From: an uncultured Ruminococcus sp.
Lineage (GTDB): Bacteria; Bacillota; Clostridia; Oscillospirales; Acutalibacteraceae
DNA length: 47,363 bases
Assembly: GCA_902798365.1 (NCBI GenBank)
Contig: CADBWP010000022.1
Span: 1-47,363 of the forward strand
Direction of reading: 5' to 3'
Part shown: one piece after another, positions 17,801 to 24,182 of the stretch
How positions within the stretch are numbered: position 1 is the first letter of the stretch
How the letters are laid out: each line of letters starts with the position of its first letter
The notes under the pieces: generated by a model
What the model was told of the DNA's origin: nothing
What the model saw: only the letters and a program-made list of their open reading frames with translations
The model's database searches: none
Program-made: the position numbers and the translations under genes

Positions 17801-18184
17801 GTTCTTCTTGCACTCCTGCAAAGCGCCCAGCAGCATGTCGCCGAGGGCGCGTGTGTTTTTGCCGCTTAGCAGCGTAAGCTTTTCGCTAAGCTGCTCCAGG
17901 GCAAGGCTCATAAGCACGGCGCGCGTGCCGTTGTCTATCACATTTTGCGGAGCGAACCTCGCACGGCCGAACACGTAACGGCACAGGCCGTCAAAGCCGA
18001 ACACCGTTACGTTTTTGCACAGTCTTGCGCCCAAAAGGTCGAGGAACGCCTTTTCGGTCTCGAAGGAGCTTTGGTCGGGCACGAGCATGAACGCCTCGCC
18101 GCCGTCCCAAACCAGCGATTTGATTTGCTTGTGGATGTAGGCGGTCTTTCCCGTGCCGCCCGTGCCGAGAATGAATCTGAGCAT
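14855..18184 (-). CDS. addB: ATP-dependent helicase/nuclease subunit B
   Basis: AddB pairs with AddA, cuts the 5' strand and recognises Chi. The 1109-residue product has an N-terminal Walker A (GTGGTGKTAY), a degenerate helicase core, and a C-terminal nuclease with IIDYKTGS. The iron-sulfur staple is present: one Cys in FSLCKFSYFC before the nuclease domain and C1070-x2-C1073-x5-C1079 after it. The start at 18184 (MLRFILGTGG) was preferred over 18214 because AGGTGA lies about six bases upstream. It is 45 bases downstream of spoIIR. Confidence 0.96.
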   Translation of the reverse strand: MLRFILGTGGTGKTAYIHKQIKSLVWDGGEAFMLVPDQSSFETEKAFLDLLGARLCKNVTVFGFDGLCRYVFGRARFAPQNVIDNGTRAVLMSLALEQLSEKLTLLSGKNTRALGDMLLGALQECKKNGVTTDMLCAAAERVGDKTLSQKLSETALVFDAFDALLSQSYIDPLDNLDRVNKILLENNELFRNSVLYIDAFSGFSKVQTDLIRILLDRCREVNIALTLDSPDGDDAVFRVSRTTMKQLKDLAKRDGVEIKAPVKLTDPVRYCTDEMRAAGMGMFRRDIQPFENEPDFVTAYSAADVYDESEFVARQIKRLVIEEGYRYSDISVICRDPKPYRGVLGVTLEKYGIPCFADSRTDVGVKPAVRLINSVFRLILDGWAREDALSLLKTGLTVNSLEDIAAFENYCYVWNVSGKALTQEFLQNPRGFAESFTDDDQTQLAAAEAVRRSFVLPLAAFREELRDKNGRQITELLYRLLEELKVPETLSALCDELEQGEIKGLGAEQLRVWRLLMEAFDKTVAVAGDLPLSAKRYYELLSIQISNIELTRIPQTLDSVTVTTAQRVRGTGKRAAFLIGCNDGSFPAAPHSAGLFSDYELKLLPEYDVDLSDDYAYLADLETFMAYSAAVSPSHRLYVSWCSVSADGEKLRRSVIADELFRVFPSLVLLDRHDLDDRRDAMLAIAPAFEEYARSLGARKKAPKGLAEFFEADPHYSSGAQAVRRALDRSPIRMENPESARLLFGENLTVSASQIEKFSLCKFSYFCNYGLRVRERLRAEINPMEYGTLVHYILEKFFTQYSKEEYSAMSRDELDAFIRNTVSGYLETVMGGGSAKTKAFLYRLDVLCQNLLLLVEHLCAELAQSDFEAADCELGIGTDIPAYTVQLPTGQNIAVCGSVDRVDIMHTDGGSYLRIIDYKTGSKTFKLSDILYGLNLQMLLYLCSIVKEGGERYGKITPAGILYMPAAVPNIAADGLSEDKIRGKIDSTFKMNGLLLDDVRVIKGMDKTESGKYIPVKIKNGGCDGGDSVATLAQFGKIFEKLNRTVLKMGEELFDGRIEAVPLKGGADACQYCPYDSVCGLRQGEPVITYKQSAEDVYKQLEAEKGGEG

Positions 18185-18229
18185 GGTTTCACCTTTTTTT
18201 ACTATTATAAACAAGTCCGAAAACCGTAA

Positions 18230-18814
18230 TTATCCGAACAGTCTTTCAAACATCTCCACCACGAAAAACTTGTATTCCTGCCCTCCGCCGCTCACGACCT
18301 TGTACTCGCTGTCGGAAAAAGCGTCGCGGGCTTTTTGGTCGGAGCTTTCGCGGGTGACGCACAGCGACGGAAACATTACGCACCACCAGTTGTGCCCCCT
18401 GCCCTCGCCTATGGTCAACCTGATGGCGCTGTAACAGCCCGCCGGCAGGGTGAAGCCGTCATATTTTCGTGTGGAAAAGTACATATCGGCAAGCTCCGCT
18501 CTGACGGTATGGTTACTGCCGCAGCGGCGAAGCTCGTCGGCTGCTATTCTCTCAAAATCGCCGAGATGTGCTGCGGCAGCCGCCTGAGCCTCATCTATGC
18601 TTTGCACGGACTCAAACAGCCCGGCGGAGTATTGGAGTATTCTGTCGCGCACCTTAAGCTTGAGAGCCTGATCCTCTTCGCTGTCGGAGTTTGCCAAAAT
18701 GTGCAGCCTGAACACCTCGCGCGAAATGCTTTGGCAGTCCGCCTGAAACGGAACGAGCGAGTAGATGACGCACAGCACGAACGCCGCGCACGCCGATTTT
18801 ATCCATAATTTCAC
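18230..18814 (-). CDS. spoIIR: Stage II sporulation protein R
   Basis: SpoIIR is made in the forespore, exported to the intermembrane space, and triggers SpoIIGA to activate pro-sigma-E in the mother cell. The 194-residue product has an N-terminal membrane anchor or signal (residues 5-24), the family signature RLHILANSDSEEDQALKLKV, and the downstream boxes AGCYSAIRLTIGEG and HNWWCVMFPSLC. The start is a GTG at 18814, directly after the U-tract of a hairpin whose 3' arm contains the RBS. This marks the organism as a spore-former. Confidence 0.94.
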   Translation of the reverse strand: MKLWIKSACAAFVLCVIYSLVPFQADCQSISREVFRLHILANSDSEEDQALKLKVRDRILQYSAGLFESVQSIDEAQAAAAAHLGDFERIAADELRRCGSNHTVRAELADMYFSTRKYDGFTLPAGCYSAIRLTIGEGRGHNWWCVMFPSLCVTRESSDQKARDAFSDSEYKVVSGGGQEYKFFVVEMFERLFG

Positions 18815-18867
18815 AAAAACCTGTCCCTTCCGAAAAGCTTTGTCACCGGAATTATGGACAGGTTTTT
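18815..18867 (-). terminator. Terminator-like hairpin spanning the spoIIR RBS
   Basis: AAAAACCTGTCC and GGACAGGTTTTT form a perfect 12-bp inverted repeat between ispE and spoIIR. On the minus strand the 3' arm (GGACAGG plus five U) ends at the base before the spoIIR GTG. It can act as an ispE terminator and would bury the spoIIR ribosome-binding site in any readthrough transcript. Confidence 0.75.
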
Positions 18868-18878
18868 ATTTTTTATTC
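18850..18878 (-). promoter_or_regulatory. Possible forespore (sigma-F/G-like) promoter of spoIIR
   Basis: On the minus strand GAATA and CATAATT are separated by 17 bases, close to the sigma-G pattern GMATR-N18-CATNMTA; sigma-F has overlapping specificity. A transcript would begin near 18843, inside the hairpin loop. The match is imperfect. Confidence 0.3.
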
Positions 18879-19742
18879 GACCGTGCAGCCTGTTTTCACG
18901 GGCTTGCACAAAAAGGTTTGCGGATATTTCTTTTTAAGCTCCTCAAAGCAGCGCTTTGCCCGTCGTTGCGAACCGAACAGCGCAAACACAGCGGAGCCCG
19001 AGCCGCTCATTCCCGCGCCCATTGCCTTGAGCGCGAGCATTTCGCCCTTGATGGTGTTGACCTCGGGGATTTGCAGGGCAAGCTCAAAGTCGTTGAAGAT
19101 GGTTGAGGTTATCATAAACAGATCGCGGCTGCACAGAGCCTTGACCATTTCATCGGTGTAGCAGCTGTGGGGCGCAAGGGAATCAACCTTTTGGTACGCC
19201 TCGGCGGTGGATACGCCCACCGTGTCGGGCTTGCATATGACAATGCCCACACCCTGAAGCGGCGGAACGCGCGACATGACGTCGCCCACACCCGTGCAAA
19301 GCCTGGTGCCGCCCTCTATGCAAAACGGAACGTCCGCGCCCACGCGAGCGCCTATGGCGAGCATTTCGCGCGGAGTGAGGCGCTTGCCGAGCATGTAGTT
19401 GAGCCCGACTATTACCGCCGCGCCGTCGGCGCTGCCGCCCGCAAGCCCCGCCTGAGTGGGTATCTGCTTGTCGATATTGATATGTACTCCGCTGACCTCG
19501 TCCCTGCAATGCTCAAAAAACCTGTGCGCCGCCTTGACGCATATGTTGTTGTCGTCGCAGGGCACGCCCTCGTATTCGCAGGAAACCGTAACCCTGCCGC
19601 TGTCGTTTTGCGTAAGGGTGATCTCGTCGTACAGGTCAACGGTCTGCATTACGGTGGAAAGCTCGTGATAGCCGTCGGGTCGCCTGCCCAAAACGTCGAG
19701 CGAGAGGTTTATTTTTGCCGGAGCCTTTACTTTAACTTCCAT
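18873..19742 (-). CDS. ispE: 4-diphosphocytidyl-2-C-methyl-D-erythritol kinase
   Basis: IspE phosphorylates CDP-methylerythritol in the MEP isoprenoid pathway. The 289-residue GHMP kinase shows the N-terminal substrate box (APAKINLSLDVLGRRPDGYH), the ATP loop (IPTQAGLAGGSADGAA) and the C-terminal GHMP motif (MGAGMSGSGSAVFALF). The start at 19742 follows the aminotransferase stop by one base, with GAGGA eight bases upstream. It ends just before the hairpin upstream of spoIIR. Confidence 0.95.
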   Translation of the reverse strand: MEVKVKAPAKINLSLDVLGRRPDGYHELSTVMQTVDLYDEITLTQNDSGRVTVSCEYEGVPCDDNNICVKAAHRFFEHCRDEVSGVHINIDKQIPTQAGLAGGSADGAAVIVGLNYMLGKRLTPREMLAIGARVGADVPFCIEGGTRLCTGVGDVMSRVPPLQGVGIVICKPDTVGVSTAEAYQKVDSLAPHSCYTDEMVKALCSRDLFMITSTIFNDFELALQIPEVNTIKGEMLALKAMGAGMSGSGSAVFALFGSQRRAKRCFEELKKKYPQTFLCKPVKTGCTVE

Positions 19743-19743
19743 T

Positions 19744-20913
19744 TTACTGTTCCTCAATGAATTCGCGTATCCTTTGGAGCGCTATCTTAAGATGCTTGAG
19801 CGAGTAGGAATAGGACACGCGGATAAAGCCCTCGCCGCAGCTGCCGAACGCGGTGCCCGGCACTACCGCCACATGCTTGTCGAGCAGCAGCCTTGTGCAG
19901 AACTCCTCAGAGGTTTTTCCGGTTGACTGAATACACGGGAACACATAGAACGCTCCCAGCGGCTCAAAGCAGCTAAGCCCCATATCGTTGAAGTTGTCAA
20001 CCACCAAGCGGCGGCGCATGTCGTATTCGTCGCGCATGTGCTTAACGTCGCGGTCGCCGTAACGCAGAGCCTCTATGGCGGCGTACTGAGCGGTGGTGGG
20101 CGCGCACATTATTCCGTACTGGTGCAGCTTTGTCATCTGGCTGATAACGGGCGCGGGACCGAGCGCGTAGCCGAGCCTCCAGCCCGTCATGGCATATGAC
20201 TTTGAAAAACCGTTTATGACCACCGTGCGCTCGTACATGCCGTCTATAGACGCGATGGAAACGTGGTTTCTGCCGCCGTATGTAAGCTCGCAGTATATTT
20301 CGTCGGAGAGCACGAACAGGTCGTGACGCTTTACGACCTCTGCTATCTCTTCAAGGTCGCGTTTTTCCATGATGGCTCCCGTGGGGTTGTTTGGGAATGG
20401 AAGCACCAACAGCTTGGTTTTTGGGGTTATCGCCGCCTCAAGATCGGCAGCCTTAAGCCTGAACTCGTCCTCGTTTTTGGTGTTGATAACAACGGGAATG
20501 CCGCCCGCCATAACGGTGAGCGGATTGTAGCACACAAACGACGGCTGTGGGATTATAACCTCGTCGCCGGGGTTTACAAGCGTGCGCAGGGCAAGGTCTA
20601 TCGCCTCGCTGCCGCCCACGGTGACAAGCGCCTGATCGGCAGGGCTGTAGTCAAGCGAAAAGCGGCGGCTGTAGTACTGCGAGATCTCCTTTAGCAGATC
20701 GGCAAAGCCGCGGTTGGGCGAATACCAGGTTTTGCCCTTTACAAGGGTCTTTACGCCCTCGTCGCGGATGTGCCACGGCGTTTGAAAATCGGGCTCACCT
20801 ATGCTCAGCGAGATAACGTCATCCATTTCGTTGGCAATGTCAAAAAACTTGCGTATGCCCGAGGGACTGACCGAACGTATCGTGCTGTTAAGATAGTTGT
20901 CGTAGTTTATCAC
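19744..20913 (-). CDS. PLP-dependent class I/II aminotransferase
   Basis: A 389-residue aspartate-aminotransferase-fold enzyme. It has the substrate loop near SLSIGEPDFQTP, cofactor contacts (GGSEAIDLALR), NNPTGAIM, the Asp in LSDEIYCELTY, and the PLP lysine in GFSKSYAMTGWRLGY. The carboxylate Arg is in GFIRVSYS. It resembles PatA/AspC-like enzymes; the substrate is not certain. The GTG start at 20913 overlaps the stop of the Lrp gene (GTGA), with GAGGAG upstream. An Lrp regulator coupled to an aminotransferase is a recurring clostridial pair and suggests amino-acid-responsive control. Confidence 0.92.
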   Translation of the reverse strand: MINYDNYLNSTIRSVSPSGIRKFFDIANEMDDVISLSIGEPDFQTPWHIRDEGVKTLVKGKTWYSPNRGFADLLKEISQYYSRRFSLDYSPADQALVTVGGSEAIDLALRTLVNPGDEVIIPQPSFVCYNPLTVMAGGIPVVINTKNEDEFRLKAADLEAAITPKTKLLVLPFPNNPTGAIMEKRDLEEIAEVVKRHDLFVLSDEIYCELTYGGRNHVSIASIDGMYERTVVINGFSKSYAMTGWRLGYALGPAPVISQMTKLHQYGIMCAPTTAQYAAIEALRYGDRDVKHMRDEYDMRRRLVVDNFNDMGLSCFEPLGAFYVFPCIQSTGKTSEEFCTRLLLDKHVAVVPGTAFGSCGEGFIRVSYSYSLKHLKIALQRIREFIEEQ

Positions 20914-21392
20914 AGGATTAAGCTCCTCTCGTCGTTATCGTGCTCCGATGAAAAAAGCTTTTGACCCCTGTCCTTGTAGCGGCGCATAATGAAGTGTGTG
21001 CCTGTGGAGAGCACGCCGTCTATGGTAGAGAGCTTTTTGGCGACGAACATGGCGATGTCCTGCATGGTTTCGCCGCGCACAATAAGCGCAAAGTCATACA
21101 CGCCCGCCATAAGATAGACCGACTCCACCTCGTCAAACGCCATGCAAAGCTCCGCCATCTCGTCAAAACCCGTCTCGCGCTTGGGCGTTACCTTAAGCTC
21201 TATCAGCGCCTCAACATAGCTGTCGTCCGCCTTTTCCCAGTTGACAACAGCCTGATAGCCCTTGATTATGCCCTTGCTCTCATATTCCCTGATTTGCGCC
21301 CTGATATAGTCCTCGGGCTCGCCCAGCATTGCCGAGAGCTCCGGAACGGTAAACTGTGAGTTTTTGCACAGCAGTTGTAAAAGTTTATCCAT
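20910..21392 (-). CDS. Lrp/AsnC family transcriptional regulator
   Basis: A 160-residue protein with an N-terminal winged helix (FTVPELSAMLGEPEDYIRAQIREYESKG split across residues 13-40) and a C-terminal RAM ligand-binding domain (VESVYLMAGVYDFALIVRGE). These regulators sense amino acids. The start at 21392 (MDKLL) was chosen because the domain begins there; AAAGG lies about 14 bases upstream, a loose fit. Its last bases overlap the aminotransferase start, so the two are coupled. Confidence 0.88.
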   Translation of the reverse strand: MDKLLQLLCKNSQFTVPELSAMLGEPEDYIRAQIREYESKGIIKGYQAVVNWEKADDSYVEALIELKVTPKRETGFDEMAELCMAFDEVESVYLMAGVYDFALIVRGETMQDIAMFVAKKLSTIDGVLSTGTHFIMRRYKDRGQKLFSSEHDNDERSLIL

Positions 21393-21464
21393 AATAATCG
21401 CCAAAGCCTTTCCCCCACTTTTATTGCGCGGCATGCCGTGGGAAGCAAGCCGTGTCGTTTCGCG

Positions 21465-21953
21465 TCAGCTGCCAATGGGCTGCAGCGTTTTCTTTTCTAT
21501 CGTGTTTATAAGGTTTGCGCATATCGACGCCGCCACACAGTAAAGCTCGTTGTCGGGATTTGATATTTCGAGCAGGCAGCAGTCGGGTCGGCGCGTGTGA
21601 CTGAGTATGACGCTTTTGTCAACGTCTATGATATTGAAGTTTTTGGTGGCGAGATCGCCGCTGATGTGCCAGTTGTTGCCGTAAAAGTAAGAGTATATCC
21701 CCTTTTGCGTGGGCACAACAACAAGCGTTACGTGACCCTTGCCCGCCCTGAGCACAAAGGCGCGCACGCCCACAAGCGGCAGCATGCGTATTTTTGCCGC
21801 CGCCGCGCCGGCGGGAGTCTCTATCGTCATGGTGAACCGCGGCGCGACCTTGCCCCTGTAAAAGTAGGCGCGGTACTTCTCTTTGCCGAGCTCGTCATAA
21901 AACACAAAGTCATATTTGTCTGCCGACTTGTCACGCTTTAAATAAAGCCTCAT
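21465..21953 (-). CDS. LURP-one-related / tubby-like barrel protein
   Basis: The 162-residue product has no signal peptide and a beta-rich pattern of short strands (YDFVFYDELGKEKYRAYF, then TMTIETPAG, then VTLVVVPTQKGIYSYFYGNNWHI split over residues 70-100). This matches LURP-one/DUF567 proteins, relatives of phospholipid scramblases with a tubby-like barrel. Its function in bacteria is unknown. GGTGA lies five bases before the ATG. Confidence 0.55.
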   Translation of the reverse strand: MRLYLKRDKSADKYDFVFYDELGKEKYRAYFYRGKVAPRFTMTIETPAGAAAAKIRMLPLVGVRAFVLRAGKGHVTLVVVPTQKGIYSYFYGNNWHISGDLATKNFNIIDVDKSVILSHTRRPDCCLLEISNPDNELYCVAASICANLINTIEKKTLQPIGS

Positions 21954-22072
21954 AGTATCACCGGTTTATAAAAATGCCTTGCGGCGGATGATTCTGCCTA
22001 TGGTTATTATACTACAATAAATCAAAATATACAATGGGCAATTTGCCGCGCGAATAAAAATTGAAGAAGTAA

Positions 22073-22891
22073 TTATTCCTTTTCGCGCTTCATAAGCTTT
22101 ACCGCCCTGTCGCGGAAGGCGGTGTATTTTTTCTCGGGCACGGGCAGCTCGGTGCCGTCGGAAAGCGTGACCCTGAAACGGCGGATGCTGCGGATGTATT
22201 CGGGGTTGACAAGATAGCTTTGGTGGCAGCGCAAAAACAGGCTGCCGTACTGCCGCGCAAGGCTTGTGACTGTCGATGCCGCCTCTACCTCGCCGTCGGT
22301 GGTGTGAACTATGCTGTGCTTGGCGCCGTGCGAGGCGGCTATGTATATCACGGTGTCGGTGAGAATGAAGTGATCCGATCTGTCCATGCCGTGAAGGTGG
22401 ATTCGCCTGCCGTGCGGCGGCTCGCGGTATCCCCGATATACCTCGTGAAAGTTCTTGGGATAGATAACGTCATCGTCGTGCTTTGCGTGCGGATTTGATA
22501 TGTGGCACACCAAAATGCGCGGCTCCTTTGCCTTGCTTCCGTCGCCATCCTCCACGGTTCGCTCGCACCATGTAAGCAGTATCCGCTGATAAAGCGTGAT
22601 GTCGTCGTGGTCGGGATAATGCGTTGTCACGTGATAGCTGAGCATGACGTCGCAATACGACGCGTGAGAGGAGATGTGCACAACGTCCATATTTCCCAAA
22701 GAGAATTTTAATTCGTGCTTTTCGCTGTTCCAGACGCGTATCATTTCATCTCTGCCGTGAATAAACTGACCCTCTGCGGGGCCGTACCACAGCGCGTCGT
22801 CGTCCATGTGCATCAAAAACGGCATGTAGTCGTTTTCGTAATATTTCATTATAAGCTCTGCCGAAAGGTCGGCGATCAGTTGTTGGTTCAT
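22073..22891 (-). CDS. NTF2-like sensor domain plus LytTR DNA-binding regulator
   Basis: The 272-residue protein has two parts. Residues 1-125 resemble the SnoaL/NTF2 fold (MKYYENDYMPFLMHMDDDALWYGPAEG, split at about 16-41, then HGRDEMIRVW), a cone-shaped ligand pocket. Residues 172-268 are a LytTR domain (IYIAASHGAKHSIVHTTDG, RCHQSYLVNPEYIRSIRR, LPVPEKKY). No response-regulator receiver domain is present, so it is likely a one-component ligand-sensing regulator. GGGGG lies upstream of the ATG at 22891. It is divergent from the acyltransferase at 23097. Confidence 0.85.
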   Translation of the reverse strand: MNQQLIADLSAELIMKYYENDYMPFLMHMDDDALWYGPAEGQFIHGRDEMIRVWNSEKHELKFSLGNMDVVHISSHASYCDVMLSYHVTTHYPDHDDITLYQRILLTWCERTVEDGDGSKAKEPRILVCHISNPHAKHDDDVIYPKNFHEVYRGYREPPHGRRIHLHGMDRSDHFILTDTVIYIAASHGAKHSIVHTTDGEVEAASTVTSLARQYGSLFLRCHQSYLVNPEYIRSIRRFRVTLSDGTELPVPEKKYTAFRDRAVKLMKREKE

Positions 22892-23040
22892 GCGGCTGCC
22901 CCCTGAGTGGTATGTAATTATTATACCAACGCAGCAGGCTTTAATCAAGCTGTTTTCGCAAAAATACAGGTTGTTTTTCTTTAGCCTTAAATTGCAAAGC
23001 CGAACAATGCACAAAAAAATCGAGCCTTGATATATGAAAA

Positions 23041-23069
23041 TTGACTTTTTATTACAGGTATGATAAAAT
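23041..23069 (+). promoter_or_regulatory. Sigma-A promoter of the acyltransferase gene
   Basis: TTGACT and TAAAAT are separated by 17 bases, ending 27 bases before the start codon at 23097. Confidence 0.6.
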
Positions 23070-23096
23070 GGTTCAAAAAGTATAAGGGAGTCGGTT

Positions 23097-24182
23097 ATGA
23101 AACAGAATCAAAGCACCTTGACCCAAAGGTCTTCGTATTGGGACAACATGAAAGGCGTGCTGATAGCGCTTGTTGTGTTCGGGCATTGCCTTTACAGCTC
23201 TTTGGACATCGGCATAATAAGACATGTCGTAGATGCGATATACTTCTTCCACATGCCGGCGTTCGTGTTTGTGTCGGGCTATTTCAGCAAAAGCAAAAAC
23301 TCACGAAGCGCAAGGTCGCTTACAAAGCTGCTTTCGGCGTACCTGCTGTTAACAACCGTTCACCTCGGCATGGCGTTTATTAACGGACACCCGCTTTTGG
23401 TTACCACGCCGTACAATTCCGCATGGTATCTTCTTGCTCTCATAGCGTGGAGGCTGATAACGCCATATTTTTCCAAAACAAAATGGAGCCTGCCGCTCTT
23501 TTTGGTCATCTCCCTGTTTGCGGGCTTTTGGCAGGATATCGACAACACCTTTGCCCTGGCGAGGATCATTTCGCTGTATCCGTTCTTTCTTGCCGGCTAC
23601 TTTCTTTCAAAGGAAAACTCAGACAAGCTCGTGTCTTTTTCGCCGCTCAAGAGGCTGCTTCCGGGCGTCGTCATCATCTGTGCGGGCGCAGGCATTGCGT
23701 TTCTCAGCAAAAGCCTGCTGCATGTCGGTCAAAAGGACTTTGGCTTTGCAGCATATGAGGAGATTTTCAGGCAGTTGCCGGGACGCGCCGTTGTTTTTGT
23801 TGTGGCGTTTTTGTGCATCGCCGGGCTTTTGCTGCTGACGCCGAAGGGAAACATCCCTCTGCTTACCAAGGTAGGAAGAAACTCGCTTGCGATCTTTCTT
23901 ATCCACCGCCCTATCACCCTGCTGATGAACCGCTTTATCGGCGGATTCTCCGCCGTAATGCTGCTTGCGTATGCGGCTGTGTTTACCGTTGCTGCCTGCG
24001 TCGTGCTCGGTTCCGACATCGTTTCAAGGCTTCTTGACAAGGCGCTCAACTTCTTTACCGATGTGTTCCTGCAAATTCGGAAACCGCGAAAAGCCGCTTT
24101 GGCAAAAACTGATCGCCGTACTTTTGATTGTTGCTTTGCTTTCTCTTCCGTTTATAGATTCCATCATCAGGTGATGAAATGA
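23097..24182 (+). CDS. Acyltransferase-3 family membrane protein, probably frameshifted near its end
   Basis: The 361-residue product has about ten membrane helices and the acyltransferase-3 signature: RSSYWDNMKGVLIALVVFGH with the catalytic-type His of helix 1, and IYFFHMPAFVFVSGYF. These enzymes O-acylate surface polysaccharides or small molecules. After LNFFTDVFLQ (about 24080) the frame gives an unnatural basic, cysteine-rich tail and stops at 24182. In another frame the same DNA gives PLWQKLIAVLLIVALLSLPF and stops at 24174, which looks like a genuine final helix. AGGGAG precedes the start. The next gene starts at 24179, overlapping the long version as ATGA. Confidence 0.85.
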   Translation: MKQNQSTLTQRSSYWDNMKGVLIALVVFGHCLYSSLDIGIIRHVVDAIYFFHMPAFVFVSGYFSKSKNSRSARSLTKLLSAYLLLTTVHLGMAFINGHPLLVTTPYNSAWYLLALIAWRLITPYFSKTKWSLPLFLVISLFAGFWQDIDNTFALARIISLYPFFLAGYFLSKENSDKLVSFSPLKRLLPGVVIICAGAGIAFLSKSLLHVGQKDFGFAAYEEIFRQLPGRAVVFVVAFLCIAGLLLLTPKGNIPLLTKVGRNSLAIFLIHRPITLLMNRFIGGFSAVMLLAYAAVFTVAACVVLGSDIVSRLLDKALNFFTDVFLQIRKPRKAALAKTDRRTFDCCFAFSSVYRFHHQVMK

